A stretch of DNA of 36,077 nucleotides from Candidatus Lachnoclostridium stercoravium (GTDB lineage Bacteria; Bacillota; Clostridia; Lachnospirales; Lachnospiraceae): positions 1 to 36,077 of the forward strand of contig DWZA01000022.1 in NCBI GenBank assembly GCA_019118365.1, given 5' to 3'. The position numbers were made by a program, and so were the translations under genes. Shown piece by piece: positions 1-7,420 of this stretch. The stretch's first letter is position 1, and every line of letters begins with the position of its first letter. The notes beneath the pieces were generated by a model. The model worked only from the letters and a program-made list of their open reading frames with translations. It was not told the origin of the DNA and did not search any database.

Positions 1-636
1 CTGGATCTGAAGGAGGAGATCTCTCTTTCCGCTAATGATCCTATGACAAAGGAAGACTGCATAAACATGTTCTACAACCTGTTAAAAGCAGAGCCAAAGT
101 CCGGATCAGGGATCTATGGGGAAGTCTTAGGCTGCGAACTGGCATCTGACGGGGAGATCAGCCCCCTGGCCATGGCGGACGTTACCCTTCAGGGACCGAA
201 GCTTATCACCAGCGAGGAAGAGCTGGATGACGCCGTGCCGTTCGACATGGATGAGGCCAACTGCTATTTAAACGGCGATCCCACCGTTTCCAGAGTGCTT
301 TACAGCGCGGCGGACAATTACATGGTCATCTATTACAATACGGCCAGCAAAACGATCTGGGGCTATACGCCCAATGACAGCGACGATTCCGACCGCTGTA
401 TGGCAAGAGGGGAAGTTACCCATATCTATTACCAGTCCACAGATGTAATGACCCCCAGCGCCATTGAGCTGGACGGGACGGAATATCAGATCTCCAATTC
501 GGATATGCAGTTCGCATTCTCCGTCTATGGAACGGTAGAGGTTGGCGACGTGATCACTGTGATCTACAGCAAATCCGGCACAGGGGACGACGACAGCGTC
601 ACCCGTACCGTTCTGGACTACATCATAGCGGATTAA
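1..636 (+). CDS. C-terminal part of an SLH-domain surface protein (5' end outside window)
   Basis: The reading frame is open from base 1, so this is the last ~211 residues of a longer protein; the ATG at 43 is internal. The first ~30 residues (ending NDPMTKEDCINMFYNLL) resemble the end of an S-layer homology repeat, the module that anchors exoproteins to the Gram-positive cell wall. After it comes a Gly/Asp-rich, beta-type region without a catalytic motif that I recognise. The frame ends 12 bases before the adaptor gene at 649, so the two are probably co-transcribed. This suggests a wall-anchored partner of the efflux system, but that role is inference. The SLH assignment rests on a partial repeat only; the upstream part would settle it. 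Confidence 0.6.
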   Translation: MDLKEEISLSANDPMTKEDCINMFYNLLKAEPKSGSGIYGEVLGCELASDGEISPLAMADVTLQGPKLITSEEELDDAVPFDMDEANCYLNGDPTVSRVLYSAADNYMVIYYNTASKTIWGYTPNDSDDSDRCMARGEVTHIYYQSTDVMTPSAIELDGTEYQISNSDMQFAFSVYGTVEVGDVITVIYSKSGTGDDDSVTRTVLDYIIAD

Positions 637-648
637 AGGGGACGCGTT

Positions 649-2496
649 ATGGAAAATGAGAGCAGAATAAAAAAGCTTTTGAAAAAAAGGCCTTCTAAAC
701 GTCAGGCCATTATCCTGTTAGTGGCGGCGGCAGTAGCGGCAGGATTTTTCCTGTGGTCCGGGCGGGCAAAGCAGGCCAATGCAGATGGAAAAACAGTGAA
801 TACGGCAAAGGTGGAAAGACGCAGTATTTCGTCAGAGCTGTCCGCATCCGGCAGCCTTTCCGCCAAAGATTCCTATAATATCACCTCCCTTGTGGAAGGC
901 GAGGTGCTTTCCGCTGACTTTGAAGAAGGGGACGAGGTCACAAAAGACCAGGTGCTCTACGTGATCGACAGTTCCTCCATGGAGACTCAGCTGAAGTTGG
1001 CTACCACATCTCTGGAAAACGCCCAGGAAAATTATGACGACGCGGTGGAAGATTACAATGAAGCCATTTCCAAGTTCAGCGGCAATACATACAAATCTAC
1101 CAGAGCCGGTTTTATCCGGACCCTGTATATCGAAGCCGGAGACAAGGTGAGCGCCCAGACCCAGATCGCAGATATCTATGACGATACGGTCATGAAGCTG
1201 AAAGTGCCGTTTCTGGCGGAAGAGGCAGTGACTATCCCTGTGGGCGCCCAGGTGACCGTTACCCTGTCAGATACGGGAGAAGTCCTTGCCGGCACAGTCA
1301 CCAACGTATCCAATATGGATGAAACCATGACCGGAGGAAGGATCGTCCGCTACGTCCATATAGAAGTGGCGAATCCCGGCGGCCTGACCACTGACCATAC
1401 GGCTGTTGTTACTTATGGAAATATGACCTGCAGCCAGGAAGCTAATTTTGAGCCGAAGGTGGAAACCACGCTCACAGCGGAAGATCTCGGCGCAAACGTG
1501 GATATTGAGACTCTCCTGGTGGCGGAAGGAGATTATGTCAATAAAGGCACAGCTCTTTTCCGGATGACCGCATCCTCGGCGGAAGACATGATCCGCTCCT
1601 ATGAAAACGACATGAACAATGCCCAGCAGCAGGTGCAGTCTGCGGAAAGCAATCTGGAGAGCACCCAGGACAGCTATGACAACTACACCATCACCGCGCC
1701 TATCTCCGGACAGGTGATCGCCAAAAATGTAAAGGTCGGAGAAAAGATCAGCCGTAATTCCGGTTCCGCGGATACGACGCTGGCAGTGATCTACGATCTT
1801 TCCAGCCTGACCTTTGAAATGTCTATCGACGAGCTGGATATCAGCAATGTAAAAGAGGGGCAGAAAGTCAATGTCCAGGCGGACGCCTTCGAGGACCGGA
1901 CTTATACTGGCACAGTGACCAATGTGAGCATGGAAGGTTCTTACTCCAACGGCGTTACAAACTACCCGGTAACGGTTACTTTAGATACTATGGAAGATCT
2001 TCTTCCTGGGATGAACGTAGACGGGACCATTATCCTGGACGAAGCCAGCGATGTCCTTACTATACCCGTAGATGCTCTCATGCGGGGGGATATCGTTTAT
2101 GTAAAAGACAGTTCATCCGCCCAGGCAGCTGTTTCTGCCGGGCCTGTGGAAGCAGAGGAGGCAAAAGGGGATGACGCAGGGCCAAAAGAAGGCGCGCCGG
2201 AAGGATCCGCTGCCGACGCTTCCGGGGCTGAAGCAGGAGAGGCGCCGGAAGCGGCCATGCTGGATATGGCCGGAGTTCCTGAAGGTTTCCACGCAGTAAA
2301 GGTGGAGACAGGGCTGGTGAACGATTCCTTTGTGGAGATCATAAGCGGGCTTTCCGAGGGAGACGAGGTATATGTGGACTCAGCCAGCCGCACATCTTCC
2401 GATTCCTTTACTATGCCTCAGGGCGGCATGGGGCCTGGAATGGGCGGCGGTCCTGAAGGCGGTCCTGGCGGAAATATGGGAGGCGGCAGACCGTGA
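649..2496 (+). CDS. HlyD/MacA-family efflux adaptor with two adaptor modules
   Basis: This 615-residue protein is the adaptor subunit of an ABC efflux pump. It has a basic N-terminus, one membrane segment (about residues 19-37) and an extracytoplasmic body. Module 1 has a lipoyl half (about 65-100), a short helical hairpin (105-145), the second lipoyl half and a beta-barrel (to ~255). Module 2 repeats this order at about 270-450 and continues into a membrane-proximal domain. An Ala/Glu/Pro-rich insert (about 485-540) and a Gly/Met-rich tail follow. Typical MacA/HlyD adaptors are 350-450 residues with one module, so this is unusually long. Its TGA overlaps the GTG start of the ATPase gene (GTGA), indicating translational coupling. 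The exported substrate is unknown. Confidence 0.87.
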   Translation: MENESRIKKLLKKRPSKRQAIILLVAAAVAAGFFLWSGRAKQANADGKTVNTAKVERRSISSELSASGSLSAKDSYNITSLVEGEVLSADFEEGDEVTKDQVLYVIDSSSMETQLKLATTSLENAQENYDDAVEDYNEAISKFSGNTYKSTRAGFIRTLYIEAGDKVSAQTQIADIYDDTVMKLKVPFLAEEAVTIPVGAQVTVTLSDTGEVLAGTVTNVSNMDETMTGGRIVRYVHIEVANPGGLTTDHTAVVTYGNMTCSQEANFEPKVETTLTAEDLGANVDIETLLVAEGDYVNKGTALFRMTASSAEDMIRSYENDMNNAQQQVQSAESNLESTQDSYDNYTITAPISGQVIAKNVKVGEKISRNSGSADTTLAVIYDLSSLTFEMSIDELDISNVKEGQKVNVQADAFEDRTYTGTVTNVSMEGSYSNGVTNYPVTVTLDTMEDLLPGMNVDGTIILDEASDVLTIPVDALMRGDIVYVKDSSSAQAAVSAGPVEAEEAKGDDAGPKEGAPEGSAADASGAEAGEAPEAAMLDMAGVPEGFHAVKVETGLVNDSFVEIISGLSEGDEVYVDSASRTSSDSFTMPQGGMGPGMGGGPEGGPGGNMGGGRP

Positions 2497-3203
2497 CAGA
2501 AAAGCCATTGATCGAATTGAAAGATATCTATAAGATATATAAGATGGGCGAAGAGGAAGTGCGGGCCAACGACGGGATCTCTCTTTCTATCCAGGAGGGA
2601 GAATTTGTAGCTATCGTCGGGAAATCCGGCAGCGGAAAGTCTACGTTGATGAACATCATCGGAGCCCTTGACGTGCCCACCAGCGGGGATTATTTTCTGG
2701 GCGGCCAGGACGTGAGCCATATGAAGGACGATCAGCTGGCCGAGATCCGCAACAAGATGATCGGATTTATCTTTCAGCAGTACAATCTGCTTCCCAGGCT
2801 GAACCTGCTGGAGAACGTGGAGCTTCCCCTCCTTTACGCGGGGCTTGGGAACGCGGAGCGCAGGGAAAGGGCCATGGAATCCCTGGCCAGGGTCGGCCTG
2901 GCGGAAAAGTGGAAAAACATGCCCAACCAGCTGTCCGGCGGACAGCAGCAGAGAGTTTCCATCGCCAGAGCCCTGGCAGGAAATCCTTCTCTGATCCTGG
3001 CTGACGAGCCCACTGGCGCTCTTGATTCCAAAACAAGCCGCAGCGTGCTGGATTTTTTAAAGAAGCTGAACCAGGAGGGCAACACCATCGTTATGATCAC
3101 CCATGATAACAGCATCGCTATGGAAGCCAGGCGGGTGGTCCGGATCTCAGACGGAAAGATCAATTTTGACGGAGATGTGAAAGAATATGCAGGAATCATT
3201 TAA
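2493..3203 (+). CDS. ABC transporter ATP-binding protein (MacB/LolD type)
   Basis: A 236-residue nucleotide-binding subunit that powers the efflux complex from the cytoplasmic face. Walker A is GKSGSGKST (about residues 43-51), the signature is LSGGQQQR, and Walker B is [12 protein letters not shown], followed by the H-loop in VMITHD. The Q-loop [13 protein letters not shown] is typical of the MacB/LolD/FtsE group. The start is GTG, four bases overlapping the adaptor stop; the frame has no better upstream start. The 3' end overlaps the permease gene by 17 bases, so adaptor, ATPase and permease form one coupled unit. Family and complex are secure from motifs and context. Substrates of such pumps include peptides, macrolides and lipids, and nothing here discriminates between them. 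Confidence 0.95.
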   Translation: MTEKPLIELKDIYKIYKMGEEEVRANDGISLSIQEGEFVAIVGKSGSGKSTLMNIIGALDVPTSGDYFLGGQDVSHMKDDQLAEIRNKMIGFIFQQYNLLPRLNLLENVELPLLYAGLGNAERRERAMESLARVGLAEKWKNMPNQLSGGQQQRVSIARALAGNPSLILADEPTGALDSKTSRSVLDFLKKLNQEGNTIVMITHDNSIAMEARRVVRISDGKINFDGDVKEYAGII

Positions 3204-4365
3204 AATGGCCTTAAAAAGCATATGGGGAAACAAGATGCGCTCCTTCCTTACTATGCTGGGCATCATCATCGGCGTAGCTTCCGTGATCATCCTGGTAAGT
3301 ATTGTCAACGGATATATGGCCACGGTAGTAGAAAGTTTTGCCAGCATGGGCGTAAACCAGATTTCCGTCAACGTGACCAATCTGGCATCCCGCTCCCTGG
3401 ATGTAGACGATATGTACGATTTTTTTGAGGAAAACAGAGACTCTTTTGACCAGATGACCCCTGTGGTCAGCGTTTCTACCACTATTAAAAGCGGAAATGA
3501 AAATCTGGACTCTACCAGCGTGGCCGGGTACAGCGAAGATTATCTGGCCATTAAGGACTATGAGCTGACTACAGGCCGCAATATCCAGTATTCGGATCTG
3601 GAATACCGGCAGAAAGTCTGCGTGATCGGCTATTATGTCGCCCAGTATTTCTACGGCGGGGCGGAAAGCGCCCTGGGGGAAACGTTAAAGATCGGAGGTT
3701 CGGCTTTTAAGATCGTAGGCGTAGTGGAATGCCAGGACGATGACAATCTGGATGAAGGGGGCACTGATGATTTTGTCTGGATCCCCTATACTACGGCTAT
3801 AAAATTTTCCAGGAACGGGAATGTCACAAGCTATATCTTTACCTGCTCGGACGTGGAAAATGCTTCTCAGTACAAGGAACTGATCGAAGATTTTCTCTAT
3901 GAGAGTTTTAAAAGCGAGGATCTGTACCGGGTCAACGCCAACAGCGAGATGCTGGATCAGCTGAACGAGCAGATCGCCATGATGTCCGCCATGCTGGGCG
4001 GCATCGCCGGGATCTCCCTTTTAGTGGCCGGCGTGGGCGTCATGAATATCATGCTGGTGTCCGTAACCGAACGGACCAGGGAGATCGGTATAAGAAAAGC
4101 TCTTGGAGCCAGAAAAAGCAGGATCCTTCAGCAGTTTGTCATTGAAGCCGCTGTTACAAGCTCCATTGGAGGGATCATCGGGATTTTTATCGGATCCGGC
4201 GCCAGCGTAGCGGTCGGAAGCGCCATCGGTATCTCATCCCCGCCCACCCTGGGCGCGGTGCTTATTTCTTTCAGCGTATCCGTAGGGATCGGCCTGGTCT
4301 TTGGCTATATGCCGGCGAGAAGGGCGGCTCTGCTCAACCCGATCGACGCTTTAAGAAGCGAGTAA
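3187..4365 (+). CDS. MacB-like ABC transporter permease (FtsX fold)
   Basis: A 392-residue permease with the MacB topology. A first membrane helix (about residues 19-42) is followed by a large extracytoplasmic MacB periplasmic core domain (about 45-260). Three C-terminal helices form the FtsX domain (about 268-295, 318-340, 352-378). The motif [16 protein letters not shown] after the second helix is the hallmark cytoplasmic coupling segment of this family. Unlike E. coli MacB, the ATPase is a separate polypeptide, encoded just upstream with a 17-base overlap. With the adaptor it should form a mechanotransmission-type efflux pump. No outer-membrane channel is expected in a monoderm. No terminator is obvious directly after the stop. 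Confidence 0.93.
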   Translation: MQESFKMALKSIWGNKMRSFLTMLGIIIGVASVIILVSIVNGYMATVVESFASMGVNQISVNVTNLASRSLDVDDMYDFFEENRDSFDQMTPVVSVSTTIKSGNENLDSTSVAGYSEDYLAIKDYELTTGRNIQYSDLEYRQKVCVIGYYVAQYFYGGAESALGETLKIGGSAFKIVGVVECQDDDNLDEGGTDDFVWIPYTTAIKFSRNGNVTSYIFTCSDVENASQYKELIEDFLYESFKSEDLYRVNANSEMLDQLNEQIAMMSAMLGGIAGISLLVAGVGVMNIMLVSVTERTREIGIRKALGARKSRILQQFVIEAAVTSSIGGIIGIFIGSGASVAVGSAIGISSPPTLGAVLISFSVSVGIGLVFGYMPARRAALLNPIDALRSE

Positions 4366-4563
4366 ATCACCGTTTTGACGCTTCGGAACGGAAATTTCCA
4401 GGAACAGCGGACCTGACGGCCGCATAATATGATAATATGATACCAGGGGCCCAAGGCGCGGAACAGGCCGGTATCAAAGGGATCCCAAGACCTTTTGACC
4501 GGCTGCCGCGTCCACAGGCGGCGCCGGCGCTTTAAATATCAGGGATTTGCAGGTGACAGCCAT
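4366..4563. other. Intergenic stretch between permease and dipeptidase
   Basis: About 200 bases without a credible gene. An upstream TTG at 4495 keeps the dipeptidase frame open, but the sequence before the ATG at 4564 does not resemble an M19 N-terminus. An inverted repeat CCGGTATCAAAGG (4468-4480) / CCTTTTGACCGG (4491-4502) can fold into a stem with a 10-base loop, but no T-run follows, so it is not a standard terminator. No convincing promoter was found. Confidence 0.4.
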
Positions 4564-5550
4564 ATGGAAATAGCAGATATGCATTGTGACACCATAACAG
4601 AAATAGGAAAACGAAAGAAGGGGGGAGAAGATCTTTCCCTTTTTTCCAATCCCTTCCATCTGGATCTGGAGCGGATGAAAAAAGGCGGGTATGTGCTGCA
4701 GAATTTTGCTATTTTTACCCACCTGGAAAAAGAAAAAGACCCTCTGGCCTGGTGCCGGGAAATGATCCGGCTATTTGACCGGGAGATCGGGCGTTTTTCC
4801 GATGTGATCCGCCCGGCCCGTTCCTATGAGGATATCGTCCGCAACAAAAAAGAAGGGAAAATGTCCGCAGTCCTGACCATCGAAGAAGGCGCTGTCTGCC
4901 AGGGAGACCTCTCTGTTTTACGGGAACTCTACCAGCTGGGGGCGCGGATGATGACCATGACCTGGAATTTTCCCAACTGCCTGGGATGGCCCAACCACAG
5001 GGATGAAAAGACCGGGAAATGGTACGGGGATCCTGTCCGCGGACTGACAGAAACCGGTATCATGGTGCTGGAAGAAATGGAAGCCCTGGGAATGATCCCG
5101 GATGTTTCCCACCTGTCAGACAAAGGGATCCTGGACGTTCTGGCCCATACGAAAAAGCCCTTTGCCGCCAGCCATTCCAACGCCAGGGCCGTCGCCTCCC
5201 ATCCCAGGAACCTGACGGATGAAATGATCCGGAAGATCTCCGAGAGGGGCGGAGTCATTGGTATAAATTTTTACAGCAGTTTTTTAAGGGACTGGAAGGA
5301 AGGGGAACAGCCGGTAAGCCAGGTAAAAGATATGGTCCGCCACATCCGGCACATGAGGCAGACAGGCGGCATCCAGTGCATCGGCCTTGGTTCTGACTTT
5401 GACGGATTCCAGGAACCAATGGAAATGGACGGCCCGGATAAACTGACCCTTCTGGAACACGAATTGCACAAAGAAGGCTTTAGAGAAAGCGAGATCGAAG
5501 CCGTATTTTCCGGAAATGTGATGCGCCTCTATAAGGAGACTTTACAGTAG
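4564..5550 (+). CDS. Membrane dipeptidase, peptidase family M19
   Basis: A 328-residue zinc dipeptidase of the renal-dipeptidase family, which cleaves dipeptides including ones with a C-terminal D-residue. Family metal-binding positions are visible: H and D in MHCDT (residues 6-10), the bridging Glu in TIEEGA (about 105), His residues in VSHLSD and ASHSNARA, and the Asp in GLGSDFDG near the C-terminus. Length matches the usual 310-340 residues. ATG 4564 was chosen because MxxADMHCDT is the normal family N-terminus and AGGTG lies 8-10 bases upstream; the TTG at 4495 would add 23 atypical residues. No signal peptide is present, so it is probably cytoplasmic. It is followed by the twin-hairpin region. 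Confidence 0.92.
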   Translation: MEIADMHCDTITEIGKRKKGGEDLSLFSNPFHLDLERMKKGGYVLQNFAIFTHLEKEKDPLAWCREMIRLFDREIGRFSDVIRPARSYEDIVRNKKEGKMSAVLTIEEGAVCQGDLSVLRELYQLGARMMTMTWNFPNCLGWPNHRDEKTGKWYGDPVRGLTETGIMVLEEMEALGMIPDVSHLSDKGILDVLAHTKKPFAASHSNARAVASHPRNLTDEMIRKISERGGVIGINFYSSFLRDWKEGEQPVSQVKDMVRHIRHMRQTGGIQCIGLGSDFDGFQEPMEMDGPDKLTLLEHELHKEGFRESEIEAVFSGNVMRLYKETLQ

Positions 5551-5577
5551 CCGGAAATATCACCAAAAAGCATATAC

Positions 5578-5778
5578 CCTATCCATCCGTGCCGACGCTT
5601 TTTGCAGGTTTCGGAGCCGGAGATCCTAAGCTTCCGAAAAACGGCCAAGAACATGGTCAAAAATCCAAACTCGCTGACGCTCGGACAGGTGGATTTTTGA
5701 CCATAACACCGTTTCCCGGAAGCTAAGGATCTCTGCGGCTCCTGCAAATGCAAAAATCTGTCGGTGCGGATGGATAGG
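5578..5778. repeat. Long imperfect inverted repeat, hairpin element 1
   Basis: Left arm 5578-5667 and right arm 5690-5778 are near-complementary along about 90 bases. The outer ends CCTATCCATCCG (5578-5589) / CGGATGGATAGG (5767-5778) match perfectly. The inner 15 bases ATGGTCAAAAATCCA (5653-5667) / TGGATTTTTGACCAT (5690-5704) also match perfectly, with mismatches and small bulges between. The loop is 22 bases (5668-5689). Frames on the - strand through this region are by-products of the palindrome and match no family I recognise. It lies between the convergent dipeptidase and PsiE-like genes, so it could be transcribed from either side. It is much longer than a terminator; a mobile palindromic element or structured RNA is more likely. 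Confidence 0.85.
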
Positions 5779-5803
5779 CAAGCAGTTTCGCCATATATAA
5801 AAG

Positions 5804-5972
5804 AGCCGTTCCAGAGGCAAACGATTCGGTAAGGTTTCCGGCAAGTTTGCGAGCATAGCGTATGCCAAAGATCCCTGTCCGAAGCCCCGTAAGGGGCAAG
5901 TTTGGATCTTTGGCATACAATAAGCGGCGCAGCAAAACTGCCGGAAACCACCGTGTTTGCCGTGGAACGGCT
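5804..5972. repeat. Long imperfect inverted repeat, hairpin element 2
   Basis: Left arm 5804-5874 and right arm 5904-5972 pair over about 70 bases with a few bulges. Outer AGCCGTTCC (5804-5812) pairs with GGAACGGCT (5964-5972), GGTTTCCGGCA with its complement, and inner TATGCCAAAGATCC with GGATCTTTGGCATA. The 29-base loop (5875-5903) holds a small hairpin GCCCC-GTAA-GGGGC (5884-5897) with a GNRA-type tetraloop. The right arm stops exactly one base before the stop codon of the - strand PsiE-like gene. The tip resembles that of element 1 in the opposite orientation, so the two seem to be inverted, diverged members of one family. Confidence 0.83.
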
Positions 5973-6437
5973 TCATTTCTCTTTTTCTTTGTTTTGAAGG
6001 GTCTTCATGATGGCCGGCATGATCTCCCGGCTTTTTCCTTCTCCCTCTTCATCTTTATCCAGCGCGGATACGAAGAGGAATTTCCTGACTACAAAGAGCA
6101 GGGCGATGGCTATGATGCCGATCAAAGTTTCCGTGATGGCCATATGGTTGATGATCATTTCCCTGGAAACAGTAAATATCATTACTTCTACTACAGAGTC
6201 CAGATTGTGGCGGCAGAACATCTTTAAAAGCTCGATCCCGATGATGATCTCGAAGATGCTGCTTAAGAAGTTATTAAATTCGTCCTTCTGAAAAAGCTCG
6301 GCCATCTGCTCCGGAACATGAGTCAGGGTGATGAGCAGGCCGACGATCAGGATCGCGGCAACAAGCACTTCAAAGCAGCCTGCGATAAAGCTGATGGTAT
6401 GTTGGAGCTTCTGCAGGTTTGGATGGGATGGTTTCAT
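5973..6437 (-). CDS. PsiE-like (phosphate-starvation-inducible E family) membrane protein
   Basis: A 154-residue integral membrane protein, the only - strand gene in the window. Four hydrophobic helices are visible (about residues 15-40, 58-75, 83-97, 100-122), then a charged C-terminal tail (DKDEEGEGKSRE, ending KEKEK). The central sequence IIIGIELLKMF and VVEVMIFTVSREMIINH fits the PsiE family, whose function is unknown; E. coli psiE responds to phosphate starvation. The start is supported by GGAGGAG 8 bases upstream and a promoter-like pair at 6500-6471. No PHO-box repeats were seen upstream, so phosphate control is not indicated here. The gene converges on the dipeptidase gene, with the twin hairpins between them. 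Confidence 0.72.
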   Translation of the reverse strand: MKPSHPNLQKLQHTISFIAGCFEVLVAAILIVGLLITLTHVPEQMAELFQKDEFNNFLSSIFEIIIGIELLKMFCRHNLDSVVEVMIFTVSREMIINHMAITETLIGIIAIALLFVVRKFLFVSALDKDEEGEGKSREIMPAIMKTLQNKEKEK

Positions 6438-6470
6438 GGAAATCTCCTCCGTTTTTTCTTTTATGAGATT

Positions 6471-6500
6471 ATCCTAACTAACAGAGAAAGGGATTGTCAA
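6471..6500 (-). promoter_or_regulatory. Candidate promoter of the PsiE-like gene
   Basis: On the - strand, TTGACA (6500-6495) is followed after 18 bases by TAGGAT (6476-6471), 33 bases before the start codon. The -35 is consensus and the -10 matches four of six. Confidence 0.55.
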
Positions 6501-6575
6501 CTGATATCTGGAAAGTACGGGGATTGTTCGGGGAAAAGTACACGGTCTGGTAAAGTATACGGCTGGAATACTTAC

Positions 6576-6604
6576 TTTACCTCATATAAAAAGTGTGATA
6601 TAAT
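6576..6604 (+). promoter_or_regulatory. Candidate promoter for the cytidylate-kinase-like gene and hydratase
   Basis: TTTACC (6576-6581), 17-base spacer, TATAAT (6599-6604). The -10 is consensus. Transcription would start near 6611, at the left edge of a diverged palindromic repeat, so the leader RNA would carry that element. Confidence 0.6.
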
Positions 6605-6610
6605 CGTACC

Positions 6611-6702
6611 AGTTCGGCCGGTCCTTTTCTTTTTCGGCGTATTTTTCGCCGTCAGAAAGCCTGCAGCGCATATTGTAGCATACTCTGGCGCGCGGCTGGA
6701 CT
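6611..6702 (-). repeat. Diverged palindromic intergenic element, copy D
   Basis: Read on the - strand, it starts AGTCCAGCCGCGCGCCAGA, 16 of 19 positions matching the start of the 29912 copy. It then has a CAGGCTTTC segment and a stem-loop (CGGCG/CGCCG), and closes with CCGGCCGAACT, like the other copies' CACGGCTGAACT. Length (92 bases) and order of parts match the 33233-33322 copy (90 bases). It sits in the 5' leader of the gene at 6744. Assignment is weaker than for the other copies because of divergence. Confidence 0.55.
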
Positions 6703-6743
6703 GGCAAAGATATAATCATTCAGAAAAATGGGGAGGCGCAGTC

Positions 6744-7388
6744 ATGGATAAGAAAAATCTGGTGATAACCATTGAAAGACAGTATGGCAGCGGCGGCCGT
6801 GTAACTGGAAAAAGGCTTGCGGAAGAGTTAGGGATCCATTTTTATGACGAGGAGATCTTGAAGATGACATCCGAGGAAAGCGCCATCGGCGAGCAGTATT
6901 TCCGTCTGGCGGACGAGAGAGCGGGCAACAACCTGCTTTATAAGATCGTAGGCGGATTGAGGGACAGCCTGGCCAAACCTTCTACAAAAGACGACATCAC
7001 ATCGCCGGACAACCTGTTCCGTTTCCAGTCCGACGTGATCCGGAACCTGGCAAAGGCGGAATCCTGCATTATCGCAGGCAGATGCGCGGACTATGTGCTG
7101 GATGCAGAAGGGATCGATGTGATCAAGCTTTTCGTATATGCGGATATGCCTACCAGGATCCAGCGAGTGATCGATGTAGACGGCGTTGACGAGGAAGAGG
7201 CTGTAAAGAGGATCCGCAAGATCGACAGGGAGAGAAAGCGCTACCGGAAGTATTTTACCGGGAAAGAATGGGACGACATGACCAATTATGATCTCCCGAT
7301 CAACGCGACGAAGATCGACCTGGACCAGCTGGCTCAGCTGGTAAAATGCTATATTAAGATACGCGGCTACGATATTGAAAAACAGTAA
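6744..7388 (+). CDS. Cytidylate-kinase-like family protein
   Basis: A 214-residue P-loop protein of the cytidylate-kinase-like group (AAA_26 type). The N-terminus [24 protein letters not shown] is the family signature, given here as a motif: a phosphate-binding loop GSGGRVTGK rather than the GPSGSGKS of true Cmk. [11 protein letters not shown] and [14 protein letters not shown] follow, matching nucleotide-kinase strand and LID regions, with an Arg-rich [14 protein letters not shown] lid. True CMP kinase activity is not established for this family. ATG 6744 was chosen for GGGAGG 8 bases upstream; the longer open frame back to 6318 runs through promoter and repeat DNA. It precedes the aconitase-family gene by 32 bases and is probably co-transcribed with it. 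Confidence 0.82.
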   Translation: MDKKNLVITIERQYGSGGRVTGKRLAEELGIHFYDEEILKMTSEESAIGEQYFRLADERAGNNLLYKIVGGLRDSLAKPSTKDDITSPDNLFRFQSDVIRNLAKAESCIIAGRCADYVLDAEGIDVIKLFVYADMPTRIQRVIDVDGVDEEEAVKRIRKIDRERKRYRKYFTGKEWDDMTNYDLPINATKIDLDQLAQLVKCYIKIRGYDIEKQ

Positions 7389-7420
7389 CCGTTCAGGAAA
7401 GGCAGGAGGATAGAAAGACA

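Noticed and set aside
2097-2720. - strand open frames over the adaptor's Ala/Glu/Pro-rich and Gly-rich regions
   Set aside because: Low-complexity shadow frames opposite a clear gene, without their own start signals.
5529-5976. Two - strand open frames (140 and 116 codons) across the twin hairpins
   Set aside because: They run through both arms of palindromes, lack ribosome sites, and show no family motif. They are by-products of the repeats.
6318-6743. Long N-terminal extension of the cytidylate-kinase-like frame
   Set aside because: It overlaps the PsiE-like gene's start, a promoter and a repeat element; the family N-terminus begins at ATG 6744 with a good ribosome site.
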